Assembly: GCA_005518205.2 (NCBI GenBank)
Contig: RFFC02000008.1
Span: 154,525-218,524, forward strand
Origin: Hormoscilla sp. GUM202
Lineage (GTDB): Bacteria; Cyanobacteriota; Cyanobacteriia; Cyanobacteriales; Desertifilaceae
DNA: 64,000 nucleotides
Direction: 5' to 3'
In this document: piece by piece, positions 9,292 through 19,268 of the stretch
Layout: every line of letters starts with the position of its first letter
How positions within the stretch are numbered: the first letter of the stretch is position 1
The notes under the pieces: model-generated
What the model saw: the letters and a program-made list of their open reading frames with translations, nothing else
What the model was told of the DNA's origin: nothing
Database searches by the model: none
Made by a program: the position numbers and the translations under genes

Positions 9292-9932
9292 TAATTTCGA
9301 GAGCTCGCGCTTTCTTCCAAGATAGCCTATAAACACGCTCTCTGGTACGGGGATATCTTGGTTGCTTTGGTACATCAGTAAAGAAATACTATGTTTATAC
9401 GTAATTTCCTTTGGGATTTTCTCCTCTTTGTCGCTGGCTGTACCGCCGCCACGCCTAATCTCCATAGCAGTTCTGATGCTATAGCCTTTTGATATAAGGT
9501 GAAGTCCCCAAGAATTGACGAGCTTCTGGAGCAAAAATGTCAAGTGATGTCAGGACTTGATTATGGTTAAAAATTATCTAATACAAAGCGCTGCTTAAGA
9601 TGAAATTAAGGCCTTGCACGGGGATGATGCCATTGTTTGCACATAACTGAAAGTCGCTTATAGTCTACGTTTAATACTTATGCAAAGAGACCCATCATCC
9701 CGTGATTATGCAACGCAGAAATTAATTCACAAGAATAGTTATAGCACTCTTGTAAAAGCGAAAGTGGCTTTGAGGTAATTTAAGTTAGTCAATTTATAAC
9801 ATGTTGCTTGCGTGTACTAAATTAGACTGATTATAGAGATAAATATAACCATAACGAGCCATGCATATGTTCTGTAAATTGTCAAAAAAAATTACTTTAC
9901 CCTGGGACTTTAGTCCTTACTACGAACGGGAT
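9292..9932. other. Intergenic region with a MITE
   Basis: 641 bases. The 250 bases next to the M48-like gene stay open in its frame but show no domain. 9611-9716 is a MITE-like element. 9717-9932 is A/T-rich and I see no gene in it. Confidence 0.5.
9611..9716 (-). mobile_element. MITE-like element, family C copy 1
   Basis: 106 bp. Its reverse complement starts GCGTTGCATAATCACGGGAT and ends near ATGGCATCATCCCCGTGCAA; a second copy at 30491-30611 on the plus strand has the same ends (GCGTTGCACAATCACGGGAT and ATGGCATCATCCCCC). Ends are themselves partly inverted (GCRTTGCAC). No coding capacity. Middle sequences differ in length and content. Confidence 0.65.
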
Positions 9933-11741
9933 TTAATCGAACACTTGGGACAATGGCACTCCTAACCACCCAGCAAAGTTTTGTGCCTGAATATCAGTTG
10001 GACTATCTACTGGCACTACCTGATAACGGTTGGGTTGTGGTTCTCCCAGGGTCACCAACTCCGTGCGCAATCGATCTTCATGGAAAACGCTCAACTTAAT
10101 TGTATCCCCAGGACTGTAATCTTTCAAGCGATCGTGCAACTCTTCTGCCTTTACCCGAATGCCATCAATAGCTAACAACTCGTCACCATTATCGATTCCC
10201 GCCTGCTGTGCTGGGGAACCAGAGGCCACAAATTTGATTAACTCCCGTTCATTTTCGCCTTTTGCTCTTACACCTAAGTAGGGAAATGACTCGCCAACTT
10301 TATCCACACAATCCCTTTGTAGCCGCAAACCAAAAGGTGACAAGTATTGGTCAAAAGGCAATTCCTCTGTCCCGTCAATGTAGCGCCCCCAGAAATCTCC
10401 CAGTTCTACACCCGCAACGGACTCAATTTCCTCCTGCAACTGCCCCTCCGTAAAGCCAATTTCTTTTTGGCCGAACTTCTGCCACATTTTCTGCATCACA
10501 TCATCCAGCGATCGCCCATTTTCATGGCGGGCCCGAATCAGCAAATCCAGCAGCAGGGACACCAATTCTCCTTTTAAGTAATAAGAAATCTGAGAATTGT
10601 CACTATTAGCATGGCGTCGATACAACTTAATCCAGGCATCCCAGCTCGACTCGCTCGCCGGTTGTACCAGACGGCCCGGACTTGTCTGGAGGCGGTTAAT
10701 TTCCTTACCCAGTTCCTGCAAAAAAGTCCGCACGTCATAAATTCCCGCCCGCATGGGCATCACCAGATCGTAGTAGCTAGTCGTGCCTTCACAAAACCAC
10801 AAACAAGGGGTGTAATTTTCCCGATCGTAGTCAAATACCTGCAACCCTTGGGGACGGAGACGCTTCACATTCCACAGGTGAAAGAACTCGTGGGCCACCA
10901 ACTGCATGAACTCCCGATACTTTGTGCGATCGCGGAACCCAAAGCGATTGTAAATCAAAGAGCAGCCATGATTATGTTCCAGACCTCCCCTGCCCTGGGA
11001 TACCAGATGTAGCAGAAACACGTAGCGATCGTAAGGCAATCCCCCAAAAAGCCTAGCCTCCTCTTGAATTATTTTCTCGATATCGGGAATCATCTGCACT
11101 GGATTAGCATTTCCCTCACCCCAGATAGCCAGTTCGTGGGGTTTTCCCAGAACCTCAAAGTGATAGAGGCGGTGGGTGCCAATTTCAAAGGGACTATCTA
11201 CCAGAGTATCAAAATCTGCTGCTCGGAAAGTACCGGGTTTTCCCCGCACAGCAGGTAGCAGTGTTGTCACTTGCCAAGAAGGTTGGGGAGTCAAAATCTT
11301 CACCTGCATGGGGGTCTGCTCCCATCCTACTACCCTCAAGAATAAAGCCGCCCCGTTAAAATAGCCGTGAGTAGCATCCAAGTGATTTGTCCGCACCGTC
11401 AGCTCCGCAGCAAATATCCGGTAGTGAACCACTATATCATTAATCTCAGGCGTCGAAACTTGCCAGTGATTTTTGCTCAACTTGCGCCAATTTAAGGGAC
11501 TCTCATCACTGCCGGAAGCGGAAAATTCCTGTAGATGTCTGGCATATTCCCGCACCAGGTAAGAACCGGGAGTCCAGACTGGCATTTTCAGATCTAGTAC
11601 GGGCGATCGCCAACCCGATATTCGCAGAGTCACCTCAAATAGATGAGAACTCGGCTGAGGCATTGCTACCTGGTAGTTAATTTCTGGTGCAGTATGGGTT
11701 GGGCTAGTAGGTTTAGTCTCAGTCAGAATTGCTTCAGTCAT
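9933..11741 (-). CDS. M61-family metallopeptidase with C-terminal PDZ domain
   Basis: 602 residues. N-terminal beta-rich domain, then the catalytic domain with zinc motif 'LVAHEFFHLWNVKRLRP' (HEFFH at 284-288) and downstream Glu in 'LWFCEGTTSYYD', as in glycyl aminopeptidase-like M61 enzymes. A PDZ domain follows ('LIKFVASGSPAQQAGIDNGD', about 505-525). Expected to trim peptides with small N-terminal residues; cytosolic, as no signal peptide is seen. ATG 11741 has GGGAG upstream; a TTG at 11774 in the same frame is less likely. It is 33 bases after the Crp/Fnr gene on the same strand, so possibly co-transcribed. Confidence 0.9.
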   Translation of the reverse strand: MTEAILTETKPTSPTHTAPEINYQVAMPQPSSHLFEVTLRISGWRSPVLDLKMPVWTPGSYLVREYARHLQEFSASGSDESPLNWRKLSKNHWQVSTPEINDIVVHYRIFAAELTVRTNHLDATHGYFNGAALFLRVVGWEQTPMQVKILTPQPSWQVTTLLPAVRGKPGTFRAADFDTLVDSPFEIGTHRLYHFEVLGKPHELAIWGEGNANPVQMIPDIEKIIQEEARLFGGLPYDRYVFLLHLVSQGRGGLEHNHGCSLIYNRFGFRDRTKYREFMQLVAHEFFHLWNVKRLRPQGLQVFDYDRENYTPCLWFCEGTTSYYDLVMPMRAGIYDVRTFLQELGKEINRLQTSPGRLVQPASESSWDAWIKLYRRHANSDNSQISYYLKGELVSLLLDLLIRARHENGRSLDDVMQKMWQKFGQKEIGFTEGQLQEEIESVAGVELGDFWGRYIDGTEELPFDQYLSPFGLRLQRDCVDKVGESFPYLGVRAKGENERELIKFVASGSPAQQAGIDNGDELLAIDGIRVKAEELHDRLKDYSPGDTIKLSVFHEDRLRTELVTLGEPQPNRYQVVPVDSPTDIQAQNFAGWLGVPLSQVFD

Positions 11742-11774
11742 GTTGCTCCCAAATTTTTGATTCTCTATTCTCAA

Positions 11775-12458
11775 TTAAACCTTTCCTGCTAGATGAGTCA
11801 GTTGTTTCAAATTGATCAGATAAATTACCTGCTGGGCTGGAACAATTTTAATCCAACCCTTTTCATGCAGCTTGGCCATTATTTTCTTAGTTTCTTGCTC
11901 GCCGATACCCGCCACATTTGCCAGGTCTTTGAAAGGAATGTTATAGATTTCCGTGCCCTGTTCGGTCGCCCGACCGTAATTTTCTCCCAAGCTAACTAAA
12001 GTATTAGCTAGTTTCACCGCTGGGGGCTGGTTGCGCAGTTGAAAGCGGTAATTGATCAGGCGCAGGCGTCGTACCATCAGTTGTAGCATCCGGTGGTGCA
12101 ACTGGGAATCTTTGAATAGAGTTTGGATAAATCGCTGAGCCGAGACGCTCAGCAATTCCACCGAGGAGAGGGCAATCACATCGGTGGAACGGGGAGATTC
12201 ATCCAAAATCGCCATTTCGCCAAAAAAGTCACCCTTGCCCAGGATCGCGAGGGTGATGCCATCTTCTCCAGAGAGACGTCGGACTTTCACCCAGCCCGAA
12301 ACAATGAAGAACACGGCGTTGCCCCAGGCATCTTCCATCAAAACTGCTCTAGAAGGTGGATAATCATGCTCTTGGGCAATAGACAACAGCCATTCCAAGG
12401 TTTCTGGGCTGGCGGCATTAAACAGCGGAAAAAGCTCACTAAACTCTTCAGTCTGCAT
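11775..12458 (-). CDS. Crp/Fnr-family transcriptional regulator
   Basis: 227 residues from ATG 12458. Cyclic-nucleotide-binding fold: 'AVFFIVSGWVKVRR' and 'GKGDFFGEMAILDESPRSTDVIAL' form the beta-roll with a PRST/S phosphate-binding-cassette-like turn. A C-terminal winged helix follows ('FKDLANVAGIGEQETKKIMAKL'). The PRSTDV cassette resembles cAMP-binding forms, but ligand cannot be decided. The frame is open to ATG 12539, adding a Cys-rich stretch ('CWCPQAPDPKCC') not usual for the family; I treat this as upstream sequence. It precedes the M61 gene. Confidence 0.88.
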   Translation of the reverse strand: MQTEEFSELFPLFNAASPETLEWLLSIAQEHDYPPSRAVLMEDAWGNAVFFIVSGWVKVRRLSGEDGITLAILGKGDFFGEMAILDESPRSTDVIALSSVELLSVSAQRFIQTLFKDSQLHHRMLQLMVRRLRLINYRFQLRNQPPAVKLANTLVSLGENYGRATEQGTEIYNIPFKDLANVAGIGEQETKKIMAKLHEKGWIKIVPAQQVIYLINLKQLTHLAGKV

Positions 12459-12999
12459 GAGGTGGTTTTGGCAATAGGGAGATAGACAGCACTTCGGATC
12501 TGGAGCTTGCGGGCACCAACAGCGATCCCCAACAAGCATCTATCCCTCTATCATGACAGGGACGGTAGACTTGCGGGGAGATCTCCTCTCTATCAATTTT
12601 GGACTCCTGACCGGACAGCATGGGACATGGCTGGCGCGATCGGGGGCGGATATCCGGTCATCGCCGGCGGTAGATTAAAAAATCTTCACATTCCCGGCCC
12701 CGGGGTTGTTTGGGGCAAAATCCAGCTCTGCTGGGGGTCCTAGCTTAATCCCCAGTAGGGAAAACCGATTGAAACCCCACGTTCGGTGGAATTATTGTAT
12801 AGTAATGTTGAGAGATGAAAATTTGCGCTAAGATGATGATTGATGTTGCCGCTAGGTTGCCGGCGATCGTAATCAGTGGAGTAAAAGCCACAGGTGCGGT
12901 GGGACTATCAGCAGTGACGTCAAGTATGCTCAACGGCGCGTCCGATAGCCTCCCGGCCCCAGGCAGGGAAAAACAAGCCGTCCACCGATAGATTACCCC
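12459..12999. other. Intergenic region between crp-like gene and rimO
   Basis: 541 bases between divergent genes, so both promoters should lie here. G/C-rich with several HIP1-like and CCGGCGATCG sequences. No ORF, RNA or repeat that I can support. Confidence 0.4.
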
Positions 13000-14340
13000 A
13001 TGGGCAACAAGCCAACAATTGCTCTCTCTCACTTGGGATGCGAAAAAAATCGCATAGATACCGAACATATGCTGGGCCTCTTGGCACGAGCAGGATATCA
13101 GGTAGACTCGAATGAAGAGTTAGCAGATTATGTTATAGTCAATACCTGTAGCTTTATCGAAGCAGCACGGGCAGAATCAGTACGGACCCTGGTAGAACTG
13201 GCAGAAGCCAACAAAAAAATAGTGGTGACGGGCTGCATGGCCCAACATTTCCAAGCCGAGTTGCTAGCAGAACTGCCAGAGGCAGTAGCTGTAGTCGGGA
13301 CGGGAGATTATAACAAAATTGTAGACGTGATTCAACGGGTAGAAACTGGTGAGCGCGTACAGGAAATATCCGCAGAACCGACTTATATAGCTGATGAAAC
13401 TACGCCCCGCTACCGGACAACGACGGAGGGGGTAGCCTACCTGCGCATCGCAGAAGGCTGTGACTATCGCTGTGCTTTCTGCATTATTCCTCATTTACGC
13501 GGTCCCATGCGATCGCGCCCCATAGAATCGATTGTGGCAGAGGCGCAGCAGTTGGCAGCGGAAGGGGTCCAGGAAATAATTTTGATCTCGCAGATAACAA
13601 CGGCTTACGGCATAGATATATACGGCGAACCAAAATTAGCAGAACTGCTGCGGGCTTTGGGGAAAGTGGAGATCCCCTGGATAAGAATGCACTATGCTTA
13701 TCCGACAGGTCTGACAGCCCCAGTCATAGCGGCAATTAAAGAAACGGCAAATGTTTTGCCCTACCTGGATTTACCTTTACAACATTCCCATCCGGAAATC
13801 CTCCGGGCCATGAACCGCCCCTGGCAAGGGCGGGTGAATGACGAGATTATTGACAAACTCAAAACAGCAATGCCTGGTGCGGTGTTGCGAACGACTTTGA
13901 TCGTCGGGTTTCCCGGGGAGAGGTCGTCCCATTTTGCCCATCTTTATGAGTTTGTGCAGCGTCATGAATTCGATCATGTCGGAGTGTTTACCTTTTCTCC
14001 AGAAGAGGGAACACCCGCCTATAATTTGCCCGATCGACTGCCAGAAGCGGTGAAGGAAGAACGACGTGAACTGTTGATGGCTTTGCAACAACCAATATCC
14101 CTGAAGAAAAATCAAGGGGAAGTAGGCAAGGTAGTTGACGTGCTCGTAGAACAAGAAAACCCGGCCACAGGAGAGTATATCGGTCGATCGGCCCGGTTCT
14201 CACCAGAAGTGGATGGGTTGGTTTACGTCCGGGGACAGGCGAGGTTGTCGGGAATATGCAGCGTGAAAATCACGGCTGCAGATGTTTATGACCTCTACGG
14301 TCAAATAGTTGGTCATTCCTCAGCAGGTCAGGATGGGTGA
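13000..14340 (+). CDS. rimO: Ribosomal protein S12 methylthiotransferase
   Basis: 446 residues. Radical-SAM enzyme that methylthiolates the conserved Asp of ribosomal protein S12. Domains in order: UPF0004 domain with three cluster Cys ('[15 protein letters not shown]', 'VNTCSF', 'VTGCMA'), radical-SAM core with '[17 protein letters not shown]' (CxxxCxxC), and a C-terminal TRAM domain. The [11 protein letters not shown] signature separates it from MiaB. Start ATG 13000 places the first Cys motif at residue 14, as in the family. The next gene begins 44 bases after its stop. Confidence 0.96.
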   Translation: MGNKPTIALSHLGCEKNRIDTEHMLGLLARAGYQVDSNEELADYVIVNTCSFIEAARAESVRTLVELAEANKKIVVTGCMAQHFQAELLAELPEAVAVVGTGDYNKIVDVIQRVETGERVQEISAEPTYIADETTPRYRTTTEGVAYLRIAEGCDYRCAFCIIPHLRGPMRSRPIESIVAEAQQLAAEGVQEIILISQITTAYGIDIYGEPKLAELLRALGKVEIPWIRMHYAYPTGLTAPVIAAIKETANVLPYLDLPLQHSHPEILRAMNRPWQGRVNDEIIDKLKTAMPGAVLRTTLIVGFPGERSSHFAHLYEFVQRHEFDHVGVFTFSPEEGTPAYNLPDRLPEAVKEERRELLMALQQPISLKKNQGEVGKVVDVLVEQENPATGEYIGRSARFSPEVDGLVYVRGQARLSGICSVKITAADVYDLYGQIVGHSSAGQDG

Positions 14341-14384
14341 CAAGTGAGGAAAATGACAATTGCATTACGTTTGAAGGAGAATTA

Positions 14385-15779
14385 ATGACTCTATCATTTC
14401 AAGGTTTAGGAATTTCAGAAGCTCGTACTAAACATCTAGAAAAAGAAGGTTTTACAGAGCCAACAGAGATTCAAGCTCAAGCAATACCCCACCTGCTTTC
14501 AGGTCGGGATGTAGTCGGCCAAGCCCAAACGGGAACTGGGAAAACGGCAGCTTTTGCCCTACCGATTATAGAAGGGATCGATCTCAAAACATCAGCACCT
14601 CAAGCTCTGATTTTGACTCCAACTCGGGAATTGGCGATCCAGGTTTGCCAAGCGATTAGGAATATCACGGGTGACAGGCGGGTGCGAGTGCTGGCAATCT
14701 ACGGCGGTCAATCGATCGAGCGCCAGATAGATCGCTTGGAAAGGGGTACACAGATTGTGGTGGGAACGCCAGGACGAGTGATAGATTTGCTCGATCGGGG
14801 CTTCCTGAAGCTGGAGTCCGTCAACTGGGTGGTGTTGGATGAAGCGGATGAAATGCTGAATATGGGCTTTATCCAGGATGTGGAAACAATCCTGAAACAG
14901 GCCCCAGTAGAGCGGCAAACCGCTTGTTTCTCGGCGACGATGCCCTATTCAATTCGGGAGTTGGTGACGAAGTTTTTGCGATCGCCCGTGACGGTGACGA
15001 TCAAGCAACCGAAAGCGGCACCCAACCGGATCAATCAAGTAGCCTATACGGTGCCGCGCGGGTGGACAAAAGCCCGGGCGTTGCAGCCGATCTTGGAAAT
15101 AGAAGATCCAGAATCAGCCCTGATATTTGTCCGTACCCGTCGTCAAGCGGCAGAACTGACGAGTCAATTGCAAGCTGCCGGTCATAATGTGGATGAGTAC
15201 CACGGAGACCTGAGCCAATCTCAACGGGAACGGCTGATGCTGCGGTTTCGCCACCGGCAGGTGCGGATAGTGGTGGCTACGGATATCGCGGCCCGGGGGT
15301 TACATGTGGATGACCTGACTCACGTGATCAACTACGACCTGCCCGATAGCGTGGAAAGCTACGTCCACCGTATTGGTCGTACTGGTCGGGCGGGCAAAGA
15401 AGGCCGGGCGATTTCTCTGATTCAACCATTTGACCGGCGGAAACTGTATCAAATTGAACGGCACGTGCGCCAAAGGCTGGAAATCACGAAGGTGCCGACC
15501 CGTTCTCAAATCGAGGCCCGGCATCTGGAAAAACTGCAAAAGGAAGTGCTGGAAGCTCTCACGGGGGAGCGGATGGCTTCTTTCTTGCCGATTGTGGCTA
15601 AAATGTCTGAGGAAGGGTACGATCCTCATGCGATCGCGGCTGCGACTCTGCAAATGGCCTACGACAAAACCCGTCCAGCCTGGATGCAATCGGATTATAA
15701 CGATGATGAGATCCCACCAGCGACTCCCAAGCCGAAGCTGGTGAAGCGTCAGAAGACACCGGCGCCGTCCCGGAGTTAG
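14385..15779 (+). CDS. DEAD-box ATP-dependent RNA helicase
   Basis: 464 residues. All helicase motifs are present: Q motif ('FTEPTEIQAQAIP'), Walker A 'AQTGTGKTAAF', 'PTRELAIQ', DEAD in 'VVLDEADEMLNMGF', SAT in 'CFSATMP', and C-terminal 'ARGLHVDDLTHVINYDLP' and 'HRIGRTGRAGK'. It unwinds structured RNA, probably in ribosome assembly and mRNA decay; cyanobacterial relatives include cold- or redox-responsive CrhR. Start ATG 14385 has GAAGGAGA 5 bases upstream; the longer frame begins at a GTG inside the end of rimO and is not preferred. Confidence 0.94.
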   Translation: MTLSFQGLGISEARTKHLEKEGFTEPTEIQAQAIPHLLSGRDVVGQAQTGTGKTAAFALPIIEGIDLKTSAPQALILTPTRELAIQVCQAIRNITGDRRVRVLAIYGGQSIERQIDRLERGTQIVVGTPGRVIDLLDRGFLKLESVNWVVLDEADEMLNMGFIQDVETILKQAPVERQTACFSATMPYSIRELVTKFLRSPVTVTIKQPKAAPNRINQVAYTVPRGWTKARALQPILEIEDPESALIFVRTRRQAAELTSQLQAAGHNVDEYHGDLSQSQRERLMLRFRHRQVRIVVATDIAARGLHVDDLTHVINYDLPDSVESYVHRIGRTGRAGKEGRAISLIQPFDRRKLYQIERHVRQRLEITKVPTRSQIEARHLEKLQKEVLEALTGERMASFLPIVAKMSEEGYDPHAIAAATLQMAYDKTRPAWMQSDYNDDEIPPATPKPKLVKRQKTPAPSRS

Positions 15780-15835
15780 GCGGTCTCCCCTGCCGGGGAC
15801 GTAGGGCGGGCGTCTCGCCTGCCCGGGTGGGGGGG
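15780..15835. repeat. G/C-rich dispersed palindromic repeat
   Basis: Contains GTAGGGCGGGCGTCTCGCCT. A near copy (GTAGGACGGGCGTCTCGCCT) lies at about 53809-53828 between the decarboxylase and ugd genes. A typical short mobile-looking repeat without coding capacity. Confidence 0.5.
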
Positions 15836-15845
15836 GTTGGGTGAT

Positions 15846-16313
15846 ATGGCAATTCCGGAGTGGAACGTGAAAAAACTTCCTTGGCCCTCTCTTGCCATCC
15901 TCCTAGTTACATATACGACTTTTGGCTGTACTTTGCCATCTGTGAAGCTCTCGGAGATGGTTGAGTACCCTGGTAATTTCTCTCAGCTTGCGTGGGCGTT
16001 GGCAGCAGTATTAGCTTTGCTGCTGTCGGCGGCGCTGACGGTACCCTTGCGCAAGACTAAGAGATGGCTGATCCGTTGGTTGAAGACGGATGTGGGTATG
16101 TTTACTGGCGTGGTTACTAGCGTCTTTTTCTCGGCTTTGATCCTGTCAAGAATACACCTGTTTGGCAGTCCGATCGTACTGCTTTTAGCTGGCTCATTAG
16201 CAAGATTGGACATTCAGACGGCTGGTTTCAGCGAACGACAAGCTTTTTGGATTTTGACAGTCGCTTCTTTGGCTGGTTTGGTGCAGGGTTGGATAGTAAA
16301 TCATTTAACTTAG
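15846..16313 (+). CDS. Conserved hypothetical membrane protein
   Basis: 155 residues from ATG 15846 (in-frame alternative at 15837). Four hydrophobic stretches: about 13-30 ('WPSLAILLVTYTTFGCTL'), 43-65 ('LAWALAAVLALLLSAALTV'), 83-105 ('GVVTSVFFSALILSRIHLFG') and 128-150. Basic residues sit between helices 2 and 3. I do not recognise a functional family. A hairpin at 16347 follows, and prfC starts 102 bases downstream. Confidence 0.7.
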   Translation: MAIPEWNVKKLPWPSLAILLVTYTTFGCTLPSVKLSEMVEYPGNFSQLAWALAAVLALLLSAALTVPLRKTKRWLIRWLKTDVGMFTGVVTSVFFSALILSRIHLFGSPIVLLLAGSLARLDIQTAGFSERQAFWILTVASLAGLVQGWIVNHLT

Positions 16314-16346
16314 AACAATAATTTAGATGAAGTAGTAGGATGGTGT

Positions 16347-16375
16347 AAACCCGGTTTTTACTGAAAACCGGGTTT
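16347..16375. terminator. AAACCCGG-type hairpin
   Basis: Perfect 12-bp stem AAACCCGGTTTT / AAAACCGGGTTT with a 5-nt loop, 33 bases after the membrane-protein stop and before prfC. The same core recurs near 22710-22872, 32420-32530 and 57610-57645, so it is a dispersed repeat that may double as a terminator. Confidence 0.6.
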
Positions 16376-16415
16376 ATTATTGCATGCTTAACGGATGTTG
16401 TGTATTCTAGGATTT

Positions 16416-18038
16416 ATGTCTACGGAACTGGAAACGGAATTACAAACAGAAGTCGATCGCAGGCGCAATTTTGCGATTATTTCTCACCCGGACGCGGGGA
16501 AGACGACCTTGACAGAAAAGCTGCTGCTTTATGGAGGTGCGATACATGAGGCGGGGGCGGTGAAGGCGAGGGCCCAACAGCGCCGCGCTACTTCTGACTG
16601 GATGGCGATGGAACAACAACGGGGTATTTCGATCACTTCGACGGTGTTGCAGTTTGGATATCTTGACTGTCAGATTAATCTCCTGGATACTCCCGGTCAC
16701 CAGGATTTTAGTGAAGATACTTATCGGACTCTGGCGGCGGCGGATAATGCGGTGATGCTGGAGGATGCTGCTAAGGGTTTGGAACCTCAGACTCGCAAGC
16801 TGTTTGAAGTTTGCCGCATGCGCCAAATCCCGATTTTTACTTTCTTTAATAAGCTCGATCGCCCTACCCGCGAACCCCTGGAACTCCTGGATGAAATCGA
16901 GCAGGAACTGGGTCTGCAAACTTACCCGACGAATTGGCCGATCGGGACGGGCGATCGCTTCAAGGGGGTGTTCGATCGCCGTCGGAGGCAAATCCACTTA
17001 TTTGAGCGCAACCCCCACGGTAGGCGGGAAGCTAAAGATACGGTAGTGGATTTGGGGGATCCCCGCATTGAGGATTTGTTAGAGCAAGACCTATATTACC
17101 AACTGAAAGAGGATTTAGAACTCTTGGAAGGGTTGGGGGCAGAATTTGACTTGGAGGCCATCCATGCAGGTCAAATGACTCCCGTTTTCTGGGGTAGCGC
17201 TATGACTAATTTCGGGGTCCAGCTTTTCCTGGATGCTTTCCTGGAATATGCTCTCAAACCCGGCGATCGCAAGAGTAGCGCGGGGATGATGCCACCCAGT
17301 TATCCCGAGTTTACGGGTTTTGTGTTTAAGCTGCAAGCGAATATGGACCCGAAACATCGCGATCGGGTAGCGTTTGTGCGGGTTTGTACGGGCAAGTTTG
17401 AGAAGGACATGACGGTCAATCATGCCCGCACTGGCAAAACGGTGCGTCTCTCCCGACCGCAGAAATTGTTTGCCCAGGACCGGGAATCTGTAGAAATAGC
17501 TTATCCCGGGGACGTGATCGGTTTGAATAATCCGGGGGTGTTTGCCATTGGGGACAGTATCTACACCGGGAAGAAGCTAGAATACGAAGGGATTCCCTGT
17601 TTTTCTCCGGAACTGTTTGCTTACTTGAAAAATCCCAATCCTTCTAAGTTCAAGCAATTTCACAAAGGGATTTCCGAATTGCGAGAAGAAGGGGCGGTAC
17701 AAATCATGTATTCTGCGGATGAATCTAAGCGCGACCCCATTCTGGCAGCGGTAGGACAATTGCAATTTGAGGTGGTGCAGTTTCGGATGCAGAGCGAGTA
17801 TGGGGTGGAAACTTTGCTGGATATGTTACCCTATTCTGTTGCTCGTTGGGTTGTTGGTGGTTGGGATGCTTTAGAAAAGGTCGGGCGTTTGTTTAATACT
17901 GTTACGGTAAAAGATAACTGGGAACGTCCGGTATTGTTGTTTAAAAATCAGTGGAATTTGCAACAGATACAAGCAGATCATAAGGATTTGCTTCTCAATG
18001 CGATCGCCCCTGTGGTTTCCGGTCAGGAACCGACATAG
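16416..18038 (+). CDS. prfC: Peptide chain release factor 3
   Basis: 540 residues. GTPase that recycles RF1/RF2 from the ribosome. G1 '[20 protein letters not shown]', G3 '[18 protein letters not shown]', G4 '[12 protein letters not shown]'; translational-GTPase domain 2 and the RF3-specific C-terminal domain follow. ATG 16416 ('[10 protein letters not shown]') is preferred to the earlier frame start at 16395 because it matches RF3 N-termini. Ends just before a group of dispersed hairpin repeats. Confidence 0.96.
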   Translation: MSTELETELQTEVDRRRNFAIISHPDAGKTTLTEKLLLYGGAIHEAGAVKARAQQRRATSDWMAMEQQRGISITSTVLQFGYLDCQINLLDTPGHQDFSEDTYRTLAAADNAVMLEDAAKGLEPQTRKLFEVCRMRQIPIFTFFNKLDRPTREPLELLDEIEQELGLQTYPTNWPIGTGDRFKGVFDRRRRQIHLFERNPHGRREAKDTVVDLGDPRIEDLLEQDLYYQLKEDLELLEGLGAEFDLEAIHAGQMTPVFWGSAMTNFGVQLFLDAFLEYALKPGDRKSSAGMMPPSYPEFTGFVFKLQANMDPKHRDRVAFVRVCTGKFEKDMTVNHARTGKTVRLSRPQKLFAQDRESVEIAYPGDVIGLNNPGVFAIGDSIYTGKKLEYEGIPCFSPELFAYLKNPNPSKFKQFHKGISELREEGAVQIMYSADESKRDPILAAVGQLQFEVVQFRMQSEYGVETLLDMLPYSVARWVVGGWDALEKVGRLFNTVTVKDNWERPVLLFKNQWNLQQIQADHKDLLLNAIAPVVSGQEPT

Positions 18039-18066
18039 AAGCTACCACCACTTCGCTGTCAGCGCG

Positions 18067-18115
18067 CCGGGGGTTCAAACCCCCGGCTAATAGCTGAAGT
18101 CGGTTAAAACCGACT
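18067..18115. repeat. Pair of dispersed hairpins after prfC
   Basis: CCGGGGGTTCAAACCCCCGG (18067-18086) and AGTCGGTTAAAACCGACT (18098-18115) separated by 'CTAATAGCTGA'. The same two hairpins in reverse order occur twice at 48840-49005, and one at about 25957-25975. They may end the prfC transcript. Confidence 0.7.
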
Positions 18116-18174
18116 AATAACATAATGTCAAAATAATTGTATAATTGTTAATAATTAGAGTCATGTAGTAAATG

Positions 18175-18197
18175 TAGGGTGGGCACCGCCCACCTTA
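18175..18197. repeat. GTAGGGTGGGCACCGCCCACC dispersed palindrome
   Basis: GGTGGGCACCGCCCACC is a near-perfect palindrome. Copies lie at about 22684-22702, 32318-32336 and, in altered form (GGGTGGGCAGTGCCCACC), 55379-55397. Short intergenic repeat with no gene. Confidence 0.65.
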
Positions 18198-18287
18198 GAT
18201 CGGTTTTATGCTTGAGATGTTCCCCCCTGAGATCGCCTTTTCATCAATATGCTTGACAAAATTAGAGTCATAGGTGTAGACCAGATA

Positions 18288-19001
18288 TCAGTTTTGACCC
18301 AGATCGTCTGGATCTATTCCCAAGGCTATCAACCTGGCAGCCAATTGCTCGACTCGCAGTTCCGCTGTCTGTCTCATGGCTCGCTCTTGGGCGGTCGTTT
18401 CTGCCTGTGTGGCATATCGAGAACCTTCCTCGTCATACCAGTACAGCCATTCCCGTACTAATCCTTGGTAGCTGCCCAGACCGGTGCCAATACCCAATCC
18501 TACCTCCGGCAGCCAGACGGGATTACCTTCAAGGGGACGATATTTTCCCTTTTCGAGCTTGTAAATCGTGAAGCGAGGTTTGCGACGGCGGCGCGGCGCA
18601 TAAATGACATAGTATTTCACTCCGATGCGGGCATATTCTTTTTTCTTGCGCTTGTACTCGCCCCCTGGGGTTTTCGATACCACTTCTACTGCCAGCATGG
18701 GAATCACTCCGTTTTCTTCCCAAATCACATAACTCAAGCGCAGGTAAGGCGCTTTGACCCGCTGCACTCCTAAGCTGAGGAATCCATCAGGGACTATGGC
18801 AGGAGTATTGGGCTGGTAGTACAGGCCCATGTCTATGCCAAAAAACCAATCGTTGCGTGATTCCCAAATCAAGTTGAGAATCTCCAGGAGCAGATGTACT
18901 ATTTTATCTTGCAGTTCGCTTTCCACAGGGCTGTCGTCAGAGTAGGGTAATTCCTCGGCTGTCGGCAGCCGGGTATAGGATGGATTTTCATAGAGTAGCA
19001 T
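18288..19001 (-). CDS. Uma2-family (DUF820) endonuclease-like protein
   Basis: 237 residues. PD-(D/E)XK-type fold of the Uma2 family, greatly expanded in cyanobacteria. Catalytic candidates: Asp in 'AIVPDGFLSLGV' and the 'MLAVEVVSKTPGGEYKRKKKEYARIGVKYYVIY' region with Glu-x-Val and downstream Lys residues. Starts at ATG 19001 ('MLLYENPSYTRLP'). No substrate is known for the family; it is often in repeat-rich regions near TA genes, as here. Confidence 0.85.
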   Translation of the reverse strand: MLLYENPSYTRLPTAEELPYSDDSPVESELQDKIVHLLLEILNLIWESRNDWFFGIDMGLYYQPNTPAIVPDGFLSLGVQRVKAPYLRLSYVIWEENGVIPMLAVEVVSKTPGGEYKRKKKEYARIGVKYYVIYAPRRRRKPRFTIYKLEKGKYRPLEGNPVWLPEVGLGIGTGLGSYQGLVREWLYWYDEEGSRYATQAETTAQERAMRQTAELRVEQLAARLIALGIDPDDLGQN

Positions 19002-19268
19002 TTTGGACCTCCATTCGCTAGCTGCCCGATCGCTTATTATTACTGTAGCCCAGTATAGCTTGGTCCATAGGCGATCGCACCTGCCGAACATCCTTCCGGT
19101 CAGGAATCGACATAATGGATGCTTGACAAGGGAGATCGCCCTTTCATCAATATTAACAAGCTTTAGTTATCCTGAAGAAAAATTTTGGCAAAAAATCTGC
19201 TCGGCAGAATGCTATATTAGATAATTATCTGGTAAAGTCAGAACGGGAGCAGTATATACCTGGTAAAG

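Noticed and set aside
10611..11012. 133-codon plus-strand ORF
   Set aside because: Antisense to the M61 peptidase gene, no protein features.
12745..13068. 107-codon minus-strand ORF upstream of rimO
   Set aside because: It overlaps the rimO start and its promoter region, with composition unlike a real protein.
13777..14154. 125-codon minus-strand ORF
   Set aside because: Antisense to the rimO coding region; no motif.
16440..16997. 185-codon minus-strand ORF
   Set aside because: Antisense to prfC; length results from codon bias of the real gene.
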